DNA of 38,486 nt from Actinomycetota bacterium (GTDB taxonomy: Bacteria > Actinomycetota > Actinomycetes > Actinomycetales > Kineosporiaceae): contig JACRAB010000277.1 in assembly GCA_016213575.1 (NCBI GenBank), positions 1 to 38,486 on the forward strand. Direction: 5' to 3'. Under the pieces are notes generated by a model. It made no database searches. It was not told where the DNA came from and was given only the letters and a program-made list of their open reading frames with translations. Position 1 is the first letter of the stretch. Each line of letters begins with the position of its first letter. Below, one piece after another: positions 1 to 8,517 of this stretch. Both the position numbers and the translations under genes were made by a program.

Positions 1-27
1 CCCGCCGCCCCCCCCCCCCCCCACGAC

Positions 28-1464
28 TCAGCCGACGTCGAAAGTGATCTGCTTCTGGTTGGTGAAGGACGTCGGCGACGCCACTCCGAGGATGCGACCG
101 ATGCCCGACTTCTTCATGCCGCCGAAGGGAGCCAGCAGCTCCCAGTGGTTCGTCGTCCCGTTGACGTGCATGGTGCCGCAGTCGATGCCCTCGGCGAGCT
201 TCCACGCCGTGGGGATGGACGAGGTGAACACCGCGCCCTGCAGGCCGTACGGGGTCTCGTTGGCGATCTCGACGGCCTCGTCGACGGACCGGAAGGTCAT
301 GATCGGCACGACGGGTCCGAAGGTCTCCTCCTGCGCGATGAGCATGTCGGAGGTGACGCCGGTGATGACCGTCGGCTCGTGGTACAGGCCCTCGAAGCCG
401 CCTCCGAACACGATCGTGGCACCCTTCGCGACGGCGTCGTCGAGGTGCTGGCGGGTCTTGTCGAAGCTGCCCGCGAAGCACATCGGCCCCATCGTGGTGC
501 CGGGGTGCAGCGGGTCGCCCCCGACGACCTGCTTGCTCAAGTCCACCACGCGCGCGACGAAGTCGTCGAGCACGGCCTCGTGCACCAGGACCCGCTCGCT
601 GGCGGTGCAGACCTGGCCGCTGACGTAGTACGCGGAGTAGGTCGTCGCCGAGGCGGCCGCGTCGAGGTCGGCGTCGTCCATGACGACCACGGGCCCGTTG
701 CCGCCGAGCTCCAGCAGGAGCTTCTTGACGCCGGCGCCGCGCGCGATGGCCTCGCCGGTGGCGGTGCTGCCGACGAAGCCGAACATGTCGACGAGCGGGC
801 TGCTCACCAGGTGCGCACCGATGTCGCCGCGCCCGTGGAGCACGTTGATGACGCCCGGCGGGAGCGCCTCGGCGAGGCACTCGGCGAGCAGGTGGCCCGA
901 GCCCGGCGCGACCTCGCTCGGCTTCCAGACGACGGTGTTGCCGGTCGCCAGGGCGGGACCGAGGAGCTCGCACGGGATCGCGACCGGGAAGTTCCACGGC
1001 GTGGACAGCCCGACGACCCCGACCGGCACGTTCTGCACCAGCACCCGCTTGGGGTTGTCCGTCTCGGAGGACGTGCCCTGGACGGTCTGGCCCAGCAGGC
1101 GCAGGGCGTCGTCGGCGCCCATCTTCAGGTCGTGGACGGCGTAGTCGACATCCTCGTAGGACTCGGCGAGCGTCTTGCCCATCTCGCGGGTGATCAGGCG
1201 TGCCACCTCGTCCCGGCGCGCGTGCATAAGGTCTCCGGCCTTGTGGACGGCGTGGTTCCGGGCCAGCGGCGAGGCCGCCCCCCAGGCCCGCCGGGCCCGC
1301 GCCGCGGCGTCGATCGCGGCGTCGGCCTGCTCGATCGTGACCGCGGCGGCCGACGACACGAGCTCGTCGTTGTACGGGTTGCGGCGCGTGATGTCGGCTC
1401 CGGCGCCGTCGACCCACTGGCCGTCGATGAGCGCGCGTCCTCTGATCTGCTGGTCCTCGGGCAT
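28..1464 (-). CDS. NAD(P)-dependent aldehyde dehydrogenase
   Basis: Oxidises an aldehyde to its carboxylate with NAD(P)+ in the cytoplasm. The 478 residues cover the full ALDH fold: the N158-containing TPWNFP motif, cofactor-binding K181 (WKPSE), GSTATG at about 232-237, general base E252 in LELGG, catalytic C286 in GQVCTAS, and the C-terminal EETFGPV and PFGG blocks. Length is normal for succinate-semialdehyde or benzaldehyde dehydrogenase-like members. The start has AGGAG a few bases upstream. It is the last gene after the SDR at 1591-2343, separated by 126 bp that contain a strong hairpin, so it may be partly uncoupled from that gene. By context it would oxidise an aldehyde released by amine oxidation or by an alcohol dehydrogenase of the same regulon. 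The family call is firm; the substrate is unknown. Confidence 0.93.
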   Translation of the reverse strand: MPEDQQIRGRALIDGQWVDGAGADITRRNPYNDELVSSAAAVTIEQADAAIDAAARARRAWGAASPLARNHAVHKAGDLMHARRDEVARLITREMGKTLAESYEDVDYAVHDLKMGADDALRLLGQTVQGTSSETDNPKRVLVQNVPVGVVGLSTPWNFPVAIPCELLGPALATGNTVVWKPSEVAPGSGHLLAECLAEALPPGVINVLHGRGDIGAHLVSSPLVDMFGFVGSTATGEAIARGAGVKKLLLELGGNGPVVVMDDADLDAAASATTYSAYYVSGQVCTASERVLVHEAVLDDFVARVVDLSKQVVGGDPLHPGTTMGPMCFAGSFDKTRQHLDDAVAKGATIVFGGGFEGLYHEPTVITGVTSDMLIAQEETFGPVVPIMTFRSVDEAVEIANETPYGLQGAVFTSSIPTAWKLAEGIDCGTMHVNGTTNHWELLAPFGGMKKSGIGRILGVASPTSFTNQKQITFDVG

Positions 1465-1549
1465 CTCGCCTGCTCCTGTTCTGTCCTGACATCTGTGCGT
1501 GCGCGTACGGGTTCGAGTGGGTTCGAGTGGTGGGGTGGAGACCGGTCCG

Positions 1550-1574
1550 GTCCCGGGCCCTGCCGGCCCGGGAC
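1550..1574 (-). terminator. GC-rich hairpin between SDR and ALDH genes
   Basis: GTCCCGGGCC and GGCCCGGGAC form a perfect 10-bp stem with a 5-nt loop, just after the SDR stop codon on the minus strand. There is no clear T-run after it, so it could be a weak terminator, an attenuator or an RNA-stabilising hairpin that lowers ALDH expression relative to SDR. Confidence 0.45.
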
Positions 1575-1590
1575 GTCGCCGGGCGACGGC

Positions 1591-2343
1591 CTACACGATG
1601 GTCCAGCCGCCGTCGACGACCAGGGTGTGCCCCGTCATGTAGCTCGAGGCGTCGCTGGCGAGGAACAGCAGCGGGCCGTCGAGCTCGTGGGGATGACCGC
1701 CGCGCTTCATGGGCAGGCGGCGGAAGTAGCGTGCGTGCTCGGGCTCGAACAGGGAGGCGGTCATCTCCGAGGGGAAGTAGCCGGGCGCCAGGGCGTTGAC
1801 CCGCACACCGCGGGCCGACCACTGCGCCGCCAGCTCGCGGGTCAGGCTCGACACCGCGCCCTTGCTCGCGACGTACCCCGCCTCGGGGATCGCGCCGCTG
1901 GCCACCAACGCATTGATGGAGGAGATGTTCACGATCGAGCCGGAGCCCCGCTCCAGCATCGACCGCCCCACCAGCCGGCAGCAGCGGAACAGACCGGTCA
2001 CGTTCACCTCGAGCACGCGGGCGAAGGCGGCGCCGTCCTCGTCCTCGGCCGCCTCCACGTGGGTCGTACCGGCGTTGTTGACCAGGATGTCCAGCGATCC
2101 GCCCCACCGGTACGCCTGCTCCACCGCCGCCGCGACGTCATCCTCGTCGGTCACGTCACCGACGACCGGCAGGATCGCATCCGGGTACGCGCTCTCGAGC
2201 TCCTTGAGCCGGTCCGCACGGCGGGCGAGGACGACGACCTTCGCGCCGCGGCCCGCCAGCGTCGCGGCGAACCGCCTCCCCAGCCCGGACGAGGCGCCGG
2301 TGACGACGGCCACCTTGCCGACGACCGAGAACAGCTCAGACAC
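1591..2343 (-). CDS. SDR family oxidoreductase (FabG-like)
   Basis: Classical short-chain dehydrogenase of 250 residues, expected to interconvert a secondary alcohol and a ketone with NAD(P)H. Visible motifs are TGASSGLG at 15-22 (cofactor binding), NNAG at about 88, the active-site Ser in VNISS, YVASK as the Y-x3-K pair, and a C-terminal DGGWTIV typical of FabG-like enzymes. It is the first gene of a minus-strand unit with the ALDH. A promoter-like pair and a TetR-type palindrome lie just upstream (2383-2429), next to the TetR gene at 2461-3186. In the proposed pathway it could oxidise a beta-hydroxy acid or an alcohol ahead of the ALDH. Family certain, substrate unknown. Confidence 0.93.
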   Translation of the reverse strand: MSELFSVVGKVAVVTGASSGLGRRFAATLAGRGAKVVVLARRADRLKELESAYPDAILPVVGDVTDEDDVAAAVEQAYRWGGSLDILVNNAGTTHVEAAEDEDGAAFARVLEVNVTGLFRCCRLVGRSMLERGSGSIVNISSINALVASGAIPEAGYVASKGAVSSLTRELAAQWSARGVRVNALAPGYFPSEMTASLFEPEHARYFRRLPMKRGGHPHELDGPLLFLASDASSYMTGHTLVVDGGWTIV

Positions 2344-2382
2344 AGCGACCTCGACTCCCTGGTGGTACCGACCGGCACTGAC

Positions 2383-2429
2383 TTATCGAATGTTCATTAA
2401 AGACTAGGGCGAGTGGATCGAAGCGTCTA
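2383..2429 (-). promoter_or_regulatory. Promoter with TetR-type operator upstream of SDR
   Basis: Reading the minus strand, TAGACG (2429-2424) is followed after 17 nt by TAGTCT (2406-2401), a plausible -35/-10 pair. It runs directly into the imperfect palindrome TTAATGAACATTCGATAA (2400-2383; 6 of 8 arm positions pair). The operator would cover the transcription start, fitting repression by the TetR protein encoded next door. Related sites stand at 3282, 4612, 12835 and 15697. Confidence 0.6.
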
Positions 2430-2460
2430 GACCCCTCGTCGGGAGTGGCGCCTCGCCAGG

Positions 2461-3186
2461 TCAGGACGGGCGGCGGGTCCGGGTCCGGGCGGTGCCCTGG
2501 GCGCCCTGGGCGACGTGGGCCACGGGGGCGGCGGGGGCGGCGGGGGCGGCGGGGGCGCCGGCCTGGGCCATCGCAAGGGCCAGCCGTTCGTACCTGTTGG
2601 CCACCGCCTCCACCGACAGAGGGCCGTCGGGGTTGAACCAGGTGTGCACGTACTCGCACATCGTGATGATGGCGAAGGCGGTCGTGGTCACGTCCGCGAC
2701 CTGGAAGTGGCCCGTGTCGCCGCCGCTGCGAAGGATCTCCCGGACGTCGTCGAGGTACTCCCGCTCCATCGACCGGATCTCGCGGGCGCGGTCCTCCGGA
2801 AGGTGCTGCGAGAGCGCGCCCATGGTGAAGGCGAAGGCGCGCGCGACATCCGCCTGGTTGAGCTGCCAGGTCACATGGGCCCGCACCACCTGGCTGAGGT
2901 GGGTGACCGGGTCGTCAGCCGTCACGGACTTGCGCACGTACTCGAGGAAGTCGCGCATGGCCGTCTCGATGACGACGGCGTAGATCTCTTCCTTGGAGGG
3001 GAAATACCAGTAGAGCGCCGGCGCCGAGATGTCGAGCTCTTGCGCGATCATCTTCAGGCTCGTGCCGGCGTAGCCGTGCTGCAGGAACAGCTGCCCGGCC
3101 ATCTCCAGGACCCGCTCACGGGTGACCGAGTCGCCCGTGTCCACGGGCCGACCACGCCGTCGCGTCTTGCGCGCCACTTCTGCCAT
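2461..3186 (-). CDS. TetR family transcriptional regulator
   Basis: DNA-binding repressor of 241 residues. The N-terminal TetR_N domain holds the helix-turn-helix around SLKMIAQELDISAPALYWYFPSKEEI (about 42-66), and the rest is a helical ligand-binding domain. The start has AGGAGCGG upstream. The last 35 residues are low-complexity Ala/Pro/Val/Gly, encoded by a GGGGGCGGC-type tandem repeat, and then end in an Arg-rich tail; this extension is unlikely to be part of the TetR fold. It lies between the SDR/ALDH unit and the divergent saccharopine-dehydrogenase-like gene, both preceded by related palindromes, so it probably represses them. The ligand may be the catabolic substrate or an acyl-CoA intermediate (inference). 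Confidence 0.92.
   Translation of the reverse strand: MAEVARKTRRRGRPVDTGDSVTRERVLEMAGQLFLQHGYAGTSLKMIAQELDISAPALYWYFPSKEEIYAVVIETAMRDFLEYVRKSVTADDPVTHLSQVVRAHVTWQLNQADVARAFAFTMGALSQHLPEDRAREIRSMEREYLDDVREILRSGGDTGHFQVADVTTTAFAIITMCEYVHTWFNPDGPLSVEAVANRYERLALAMAQAGAPAAPAAPAAPVAHVAQGAQGTARTRTRRPS
2521..2565. repeat. Short tandem repeat GGGGGCGGC within TetR gene
   Basis: About three and a half copies of the 9-bp unit GGGGGCGGC encode the Ala-Ala-Pro repeats in the C-terminal tail of the TetR protein. Unit length is a multiple of three, so copy-number changes would keep the frame. Confidence 0.7.
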
Positions 3187-3281
3187 CGTCGCCGCTCCTG
3201 GACGTCAGGGGTCACAACAGTTTCCCGCGTTGGCCCGCAACGCGCTCGCCCCTACCGGGGTGGCCGTTCATGTGAGCATAC

Positions 3282-3295
3282 TGAATGTCCATTCA
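3282..3295. promoter_or_regulatory. Palindromic operator between TetR and saccharopine-dehydrogenase-like genes
   Basis: TGAATG-TC-CATTCA is a perfect inverted repeat with 6-bp arms and a 2-bp spacer, in the 126-bp divergent intergenic region. It lies 17 bp before the GTG start at 3313, just upstream of the AGGAGGT ribosome binding site (3303-3309). Position and similarity to the site at 2383-2400 suggest a TetR operator serving both directions. Confidence 0.6.
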
Positions 3296-3312
3296 TTTAA
3301 CTAGGAGGTCGC

Positions 3313-4470
3313 GTGGCCAAGGTCGTGGTGGTCGGTGGTGCCGGCGAGGTCGGCCAGTGGGTCGTCCGGGATCTCGCGTCGAGAGCGTCCATCACCGAGG
3401 TGGTGGTGGCCGATGTGGCACGCGACAAGGGACTGGCACTGGCCGGGGAGCTGGGCGCCGGCGTCCGGTTCCTCGACGTCTCCGAGGACCGCAGCCGGGT
3501 GGTCGCCGAGCTGGCCTCGGCCAGCCTGATGATGAACTGCACAAGTCACGTCTTCTTCGACGATATCTTCCCGTTGGCGTTGGAGGCGCGGGTCAACTAT
3601 GCCGACCTGATCTCCGAGCCGACCAGCGAGCAGCGCAGGCAGACGCAGGAGGCAGGGATCCTCGCGGTGTCGGGGCTGGGGATCAGCCCCGGGGTGACGC
3701 AGGTCCTGGTGCGGCAGGCCGTCGAGGACCTCGACCAGGTCGACGAGGTACACGTCTCGGGGGTGTCGTGGCGCACGATCGCTCCGTCCCTGGGAGGCCT
3801 GGAGACGGTGCTGTGGGAGCTGGCCGAGACGACACCGACCCGGCAGTTCTTCCAGGGCGGGAAGTACCGCCGGGCGGGCGGCCTGGAGGGCAGCCGATGG
3901 GTGGACTTCCTCGAGCCGGTGGGCCGTCATCGCGTCTACTACGTGCCGCACCCCGAGACGACGTCCCTGGTGCGCAGCTTCCCGCAGCTGTCGTACTGCG
4001 CGACGCGGGTCAGCTGGCGGGACGAGATCATGGACGACGTGCGCGTGCTCAACAAGTACGGCCTCCTCGACGACGCCCTGGTCAAGGGCGCTGACGGGCT
4101 CACCATCCGGGAGGCGGTCCGGGACCGGATCTGGGAGGTCAAGGGCGGGGAGCGGGACGACTGCGGCTGGGCCCTCATGTGCACCGTGGAGATCGTGGGG
4201 GTGCACGACGGGCGGCCGCATGTGCGGACCTACCAGACGGGTCACCCGGCGTGGGGTCATGACGTCACGGGACGGGTGACCGGGGTCAGCGCGGCCGTGG
4301 GGGCCGAGCTGCTGGCGCTGGCGCCGCCGGTCGCGACCGGCTGGGTGGATCCCGAGCTCGCCTTCGCGCCCGGTCCCTTCCTGGCCGCACTGGCCGAGCG
4401 GGGCACGATTCCCATCGTGCAGAACGACCAGGCTCTCGATGGGCGCGCCCTCGCCCGGGACCACGCATGA
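3313..4470 (+). CDS. Saccharopine dehydrogenase-like NAD(P)-binding oxidoreductase
   Basis: A 385-residue protein with an N-terminal Rossmann motif (VVVVGGAGEVGQW) and the organisation of the saccharopine dehydrogenase/reductase (Lys9-like) superfamily: NAD(P) domain, then a GLGISPGVTQVL segment where the catalytic domain begins. Relatives reversibly form or cleave a C-N bond of an opine-type secondary amine, but many members have other roles. GTG start with an excellent AGGAGGT ribosome site. It is divergent from tetR and followed 319 bp later by the flavoprotein gene. A paralogue lies at 11319-12503 with matching GxSPGxT blocks, which suggests two related steps or two substrates in one pathway. 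The exact reaction cannot be assigned. Confidence 0.85.
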   Translation: MAKVVVVGGAGEVGQWVVRDLASRASITEVVVADVARDKGLALAGELGAGVRFLDVSEDRSRVVAELASASLMMNCTSHVFFDDIFPLALEARVNYADLISEPTSEQRRQTQEAGILAVSGLGISPGVTQVLVRQAVEDLDQVDEVHVSGVSWRTIAPSLGGLETVLWELAETTPTRQFFQGGKYRRAGGLEGSRWVDFLEPVGRHRVYYVPHPETTSLVRSFPQLSYCATRVSWRDEIMDDVRVLNKYGLLDDALVKGADGLTIREAVRDRIWEVKGGERDDCGWALMCTVEIVGVHDGRPHVRTYQTGHPAWGHDVTGRVTGVSAAVGAELLALAPPVATGWVDPELAFAPGPFLAALAERGTIPIVQNDQALDGRALARDHA

Positions 4471-4568
4471 GCACGGCTGCCGCGCCGGAGCGGGGCGGGG
4501 GGCCGCGGCGACACGGTGTGAGCCAGGTGGCCGGGCGCGACAAGCGCTCGGCCCCTCCCGACGGGACC

Positions 4569-4632
4569 TTGACACCTCTCGGCCCCCCTCTTATCTTCGT
4601 CACTAAATTATCGCTCATTAATGAGCGTTCAC
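4569..4632 (+). promoter_or_regulatory. Promoter and palindromic operator of flavoprotein gene
   Basis: A consensus TTGACA (4569-4574) and TTATCT/TATCTT (4591-4597) with 16-17 nt spacing form a clear sigma70-like promoter. About 15 bp downstream is the perfect 16-bp palindrome CGCTCATTAATGAGCG (4612-4627), overlapping AATGAGCGTTCA, which resembles the AATGAACGTTCA core seen elsewhere. The 319-bp gap 4471-4789 holds no other feature I can support; the 5' leader before the ATG at 4790 would be about 185 nt. Confidence 0.65.
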
Positions 4633-4789
4633 AGGGGTTCGGGTGCGACGAGTCAGGGTCGGAGCCGGCACGCACGCCGGTGGCTCTGGGGGCTCCGCGC
4701 GACCCGGGCACCTGACATAGCTGGCGTTCGACGCGGCCGAGGAGCCGCCCCGCAGCGCGCTCCACCGAGCCGCCCTCCCAAGGAGTGAC

Positions 4790-6928
4790 ATGCCCAGCAA
4801 TCCCAGGCACGACGTCCTCTTCGAGCCGATCAGCATCGGGCCGAAGGTCGCGCGCAACCGGTTCTGGCAGCCGCCGCAGTGCAACGGTGCCGGCACCGAG
4901 AGCCCCGGCTTCAACGCCCAGCACCGGGGGATGAAGGCCGAGGGCGGCTTCGGCGTCGTCTTCACCGAGCTCATCGACATCGCGCCGGAGTGCGCCTGCG
5001 ACCCCTACGTGCTGCCGGACCTGTGGGACGACGACGACGTCCTCAACCTACGTCTGGCCACGGACGCCATCCACGCCGGTGGCGCGCTGGCCGGGGCGGA
5101 GCTCGGGTACTACAAGGTCACCGGCGGCAACCCGATGTCGCGCAAGGCCGCGTTCGGGGTCACCCAGACCAACAGCGACTGGGTCACCGTCCAGCACGGG
5201 GCCTCGCACAAGCAGTTCGAGGCGGAGGACGTCGACGAGATCGTCCGGATCCACGCCGACGCCGTCCGTAGGTCCATCGCCGCCGGTTACGACCTGGTGT
5301 CGCTGCAGATGGCGCACGCGGCGACGATCGCCATCCGTTCCCTCATGCGCTACTACAACAAGCGGACCGACGAGTACGGCGGGTCGTTCGAGAACCGCAT
5401 CCGCCTCACCCGCCAGATCCTCACGGGGATGCGGGAGGCCGCGGACGGCAAGGTTGCCCTCGGCTGCCGGTTCCACGTCAACACCCTCGACTTCCCCTTC
5501 GGCCTCGGGCCGGACGGGATCACCCGCGAGGAGGGGTACGCGACCCTCGAGGCACTCGACGACCTCGTCGACTTCTGGGACCTCACCGTGGGCGGCGGCG
5601 CGTGGGGCGAGGACGCCGGCTCGTCGCGCACGCACCGCGAGAACCACCAGGCGGAGTACATCAGGGGAGTCAAGGACCACACGACCAAGCCCGTCGCCAA
5701 CGTCGGCCGCTTCACCAACCCCGACACGATGGTGGACGCGATCCGCTCCAACCAGTGCGACTTCATCGCCATGGCACGGCCGTCGATCTCCGACCCGTTC
5801 CTGCCGAAGAAGATCGACGAGGGGCGCCTCGAGGACATCCGCGAGTGCATCGGCTGCAACATCTGCGCCTCGACCTGGGAGCGCGGGGTCAGGATCGTCT
5901 GCACCCAGAACGCCACCGCCGGCGAGGAGTTCCGCCGCGGCTGGCACCCGGAGCTGTTCACCCGTGCAACGAACAGCGAGCAGAGCGTCCTGGTCGTGGG
6001 GGCGGGGCCGGCCGGGATGGAGTGCGCCCGCGTCCTCGGCGAGCGCGGCATGGCCAACGTGCACCTCGTCGACGCCGGCGACGACCTCGGCGGCTCCCTG
6101 CGCTGGATCTCCAAGCTGCCGGGCCGCGGCGAGTGGGGCCGGGTCATCGACTACCGCAAGATCCAGCTGGGCAAGCTCAAGAACGTCCAGGTCATCCTCA
6201 AGACGACGATGACCGCCCAGGACGTCCTCGAGTACGGCGCCGACCTGGTCGTCATCGCGACCGGCTCGAGCTGGGACGCCGAGGGCGTGAGCTGGTACAG
6301 CCAGAGCCCCCTGCCGCTCACGGACGAGGCGCGCGCTCGCGTGCTCACGCCGGAGGACATCATGGTCAAGGAGGTGACTCCCGGCCAGCGGGTCGTGCTC
6401 TTCGACGCGGACAACTACTACATGGGTCACGGTCTCGCCGAGAAGCTCGCGAAGGCCGGGCACTCGGTGACCATGGTGACCGAGTCCGACACCATCGCCT
6501 CGTTCACGGCCTTCACGCTGGAGCACCCGCGTGTCCTGGCGGACCTGCGCAACGCGGGCGTGGAGATGATCGTCCGTGCGGAGGTCTCCGAGGTCGGCGA
6601 CGGTCGGATGACGCTGGCTCACGGGATCAACGGCGAGGAGCGGGTCCTCGACTTCGACAGCCTCGTCGTGGTCTCGCAGCGCTGGTCGAACAACGCGCTC
6701 TACCAGGAGCTGCGTCGGATGCCCGACGCGCTGGCGTCGAACGAGGTCAGCGGGCTGTACCTCATCGGCGACGCGGAGGCGCCGGCGCTCATCGCCGACG
6801 CCGTGTTCTCGGGCCACCGTCTCGCGCGGGAGATCGACTCGCCCAACCCGGCCGAGCCGCTGCCCTTCATCCGCGAGCGGCGCGTCGTGGGGCGCGGCGA
6901 CGAGGCGTACAAGCTGCCGGCCAGGTGA
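4790..6928 (+). CDS. Trimethylamine dehydrogenase-like FMN/4Fe-4S flavoprotein
   Basis: A 712-residue iron-sulfur flavoprotein matching trimethylamine dehydrogenase (TMADH) end to end: an FMN-binding TIM barrel (1-350), a 4Fe-4S motif C353-x2-C356-x2-C359-x11-C371, and a C-terminal dinucleotide-binding region (GAGPAG at 404-409). C31 (PPQCNGAG) aligns with TMADH Cys30, which carries 6-S-cysteinyl FMN, so covalent flavin is predicted. From memory of the TMADH sequence, catalytic Arg222, His172 and Asp267 correspond to R227, H176 and D275, and bowl Trp264 and Trp355 to W272 and W363. Tyr60 and Tyr169 are replaced by L61 and Q173. It probably oxidises a C-N bond of an amine, releasing an aldehyde and passing electrons to ETF, but probably not TMA itself. 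The predicted operator upstream places it in the TetR regulon. Confidence 0.93.
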   Translation: MPSNPRHDVLFEPISIGPKVARNRFWQPPQCNGAGTESPGFNAQHRGMKAEGGFGVVFTELIDIAPECACDPYVLPDLWDDDDVLNLRLATDAIHAGGALAGAELGYYKVTGGNPMSRKAAFGVTQTNSDWVTVQHGASHKQFEAEDVDEIVRIHADAVRRSIAAGYDLVSLQMAHAATIAIRSLMRYYNKRTDEYGGSFENRIRLTRQILTGMREAADGKVALGCRFHVNTLDFPFGLGPDGITREEGYATLEALDDLVDFWDLTVGGGAWGEDAGSSRTHRENHQAEYIRGVKDHTTKPVANVGRFTNPDTMVDAIRSNQCDFIAMARPSISDPFLPKKIDEGRLEDIRECIGCNICASTWERGVRIVCTQNATAGEEFRRGWHPELFTRATNSEQSVLVVGAGPAGMECARVLGERGMANVHLVDAGDDLGGSLRWISKLPGRGEWGRVIDYRKIQLGKLKNVQVILKTTMTAQDVLEYGADLVVIATGSSWDAEGVSWYSQSPLPLTDEARARVLTPEDIMVKEVTPGQRVVLFDADNYYMGHGLAEKLAKAGHSVTMVTESDTIASFTAFTLEHPRVLADLRNAGVEMIVRAEVSEVGDGRMTLAHGINGEERVLDFDSLVVVSQRWSNNALYQELRRMPDALASNEVSGLYLIGDAEAPALIADAVFSGHRLAREIDSPNPAEPLPFIRERRVVGRGDEAYKLPAR

Positions 6929-6944
6929 CCTGACCTACCGCGCC

Positions 6945-6980
6945 GAAGGGCCCCGTTGCCGAGAGGCAGCGGGGCCCTTC
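6945..6980. terminator. Bidirectional intrinsic terminator
   Basis: GAAGGGCCCCGTTGCC and GGCAGCGGGGCCCTTC pair over 16 bp (one G-T pair) around a GAGA loop, between the convergent ends of the flavoprotein gene (stop 6928) and the CoA-transferase operon (stop 7044). The outer AAGGG/CCCTT arms give a short T-containing flank on each strand. Confidence 0.85.
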
Positions 6981-7043
6981 TCCTGCGTCTGACGGGCCGG
7001 CGGACGAGGCGACGAACGAGGCCGGCGCCGTCGGTGACGACGG

Positions 7044-7706
7044 TCAGACCGCGACGGCGATCTCGGCGACGTCGGCCGGCACCTCGATCGGTGCGCCGGA
7101 CGCGGCGAGGACGTCGTCCGTCGTGACGCCGGGGGCGACCTCGCGCAGGACGAAGCCGGACGGCGCGACGTCGAGGACCGCGAGGTCGGTGATGACCCGG
7201 TCGACGACGCCGCTGCCGGTGAGCGGCAGCGAGCACCGGTCGAGGACCTTGTGGGTGCCGTCCCTGGCGACGTGCTCCATGAGGACGACGACCCGCTTCG
7301 CGCCGTGGACGAGGTCCATCGCGCCGCCCATGCCCTTGACCATCTTCCCGGGGATCATCCAGTTCGCGATGTCGCCACCCGACGACACCTGCATCGCGCC
7401 GAGGATCGCGGCGTCGACCTTGCCGCCGCGGATCATCCCGAACGACGTCGCGGAGTCGAAGAACGACGCCCCGGGCCGCAGCGTGACGGTCTCCTTGCCG
7501 GCGTTGATGAGGTCCGGGTCCTCCTCGCCCTCGAACGGGTAGGCCCCGAAGCCGAGGATGCCGTTCTCGGACTGCAGGACGAGCTCGACCCCCTCGGGCA
7601 CGTAGTTCGGCACGAGGGTCGGCAGGCCGATGCCGAGGTTGACGTACGAGCCGTCGGACAGCTCCGCGGCGGCCCGGGCCGCCATCTGCTCACGGGTGAG
7701 CGCCAT
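7044..7706 (-). CDS. scoB: 3-oxoacid CoA-transferase subunit B
   Basis: Beta subunit of a succinyl-CoA:3-ketoacid-type CoA-transferase, which moves CoA from a donor (typically succinyl-CoA) to acetoacetate or another 3-oxo acid. The 220 residues include the GIGLPT glycine loop (about 25-30) and SENGILG with E47, the expected covalent catalytic glutamate. [10 protein letters not shown] and the C-terminal APSGFVL block are also family hallmarks. It begins 1 bp after the scoA stop, so the two are translationally coupled. In context it would activate acetoacetate released by the BKACE encoded upstream in the same direction, feeding thiolysis to acetyl-CoA. Substrate range is not certain. Confidence 0.95.
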   Translation of the reverse strand: MALTREQMAARAAAELSDGSYVNLGIGLPTLVPNYVPEGVELVLQSENGILGFGAYPFEGEEDPDLINAGKETVTLRPGASFFDSATSFGMIRGGKVDAAILGAMQVSSGGDIANWMIPGKMVKGMGGAMDLVHGAKRVVVLMEHVARDGTHKVLDRCSLPLTGSGVVDRVITDLAVLDVAPSGFVLREVAPGVTTDDVLAASGAPIEVPADVAEIAVAV

Positions 7707-7707
7707 G

Positions 7708-8517
7708 TCAGGCCTCCTGGCCGGTCGCGGTGGGACGGGGACGCACGGTGCGCTTCTCGATCTTCTTGTCGGCGGCCTGTTCCGGGGTCAGCGGGACGAT
7801 CCGCTGCACGTAGATCCCCGGCAGGTGGACGGCGTCCGCGTCGAGCTCGCCGGGCTCGACGAGCTCCTCGACCTCGGCGATCGCGACCCGGGCGGCCATC
7901 GCGGTGAGCGGGTTGAAGTTGCGGGCGCTCTCGTGGAAGACGAGGTTGCCGTGCCGGTCGCCCTTCCAGGCCCGGACCAGCCCGAAGTCGGTGACGATCG
8001 CGTGCTCCAGCACGAAGGCCTTCTCGACCGTTCCACCAGCACCGTCCGCGTTGGCGAACGGGCGGGTCTCCTTCGCCGGCGACGCGACGAGCACGGACCC
8101 GTCGGCGGCGTACCGCCACGGCAGCCCGCCGTCGGCGACCTGGGTGCCGACGCCGGTCGCGGTGTAGAACGCCGGGATGCCCGAGCCGCCGGCGCGCAGC
8201 CGCTCGGCGAGGGTGCCCTGCGGGGTCAGCTCGACCTCGAGCTCGCCGTCGAGGTACTGCCGGGCGAACTCCTTGTTCTCCCCGACGTACGAGGCGACGA
8301 CGCGGCGGATCCGGCCGGCGCCGAGCAGGATGCCCAGCCCCGCGCCGTCCACGCCGCAGTTGTTCGAGACGACCTCGAGGTCCTTGGCGCCCTGCTCGTG
8401 GAGCGCCGCGATGAGGACCGACGGGATCCCGCAGAGGCCGAAGCCCCCCACCGCCAGCGACGACCCGTCGCCGATGTCGGCGACCGCTGCCGCCGCGTCC
8501 CGGACCAGCTTGTCCAT
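7708..8517 (-). CDS. scoA: 3-oxoacid CoA-transferase subunit A
   Basis: Alpha subunit of the same CoA-transferase, 269 residues. It shows the subunit A signature GGFGLCGIP near residue 25, the [11 protein letters not shown] block at about 52, YVGENKEF, and [18 protein letters not shown]. Alone it is not catalytic; it pairs with ScoB to form the active enzyme. There are 110 bp between the preceding SDR stop (8628) and this ATG, with no clear hairpin, so read-through from the BKACE operon is likely, although a separate promoter cannot be excluded. Pairing a BKACE with ScoAB is functionally sensible because BKACE enzymes release acetoacetate. Confidence 0.95.
   Translation of the reverse strand: MDKLVRDAAAAVADIGDGSSLAVGGFGLCGIPSVLIAALHEQGAKDLEVVSNNCGVDGAGLGILLGAGRIRRVVASYVGENKEFARQYLDGELEVELTPQGTLAERLRAGGSGIPAFYTATGVGTQVADGGLPWRYAADGSVLVASPAKETRPFANADGAGGTVEKAFVLEHAIVTDFGLVRAWKGDRHGNLVFHESARNFNPLTAMAARVAIAEVEELVEPGELDADAVHLPGIYVQRIVPLTPEQAADKKIEKRTVRPRPTATGQEA

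Noticed and set aside
1-22. Run of 15 C at the window start
   Set aside because: Long homopolymer just after the ALDH stop; more likely an assembly or sequencing artefact than a functional element, and no feature can be built on it.
145-2400. 751-aa plus-strand ORF
   Set aside because: It runs antisense across the ALDH and SDR genes, is dominated by Arg/Gly/Val/Asp as expected for a complementary GC3 frame, and has no domain.
4467-4715. 82-aa plus-strand ORF overlapping the saccharopine-dehydrogenase-like stop by ATGA
   Set aside because: It reads through the promoter and operator of the flavoprotein gene, and the product looks random.
5048-6933. Long ORFs on both strands over the flavoprotein gene (5048-6817 minus, 5079-6212 and 5602-6933 plus)
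   Set aside because: All are shadows of the 712-aa flavoprotein frame, which has complete family motifs.
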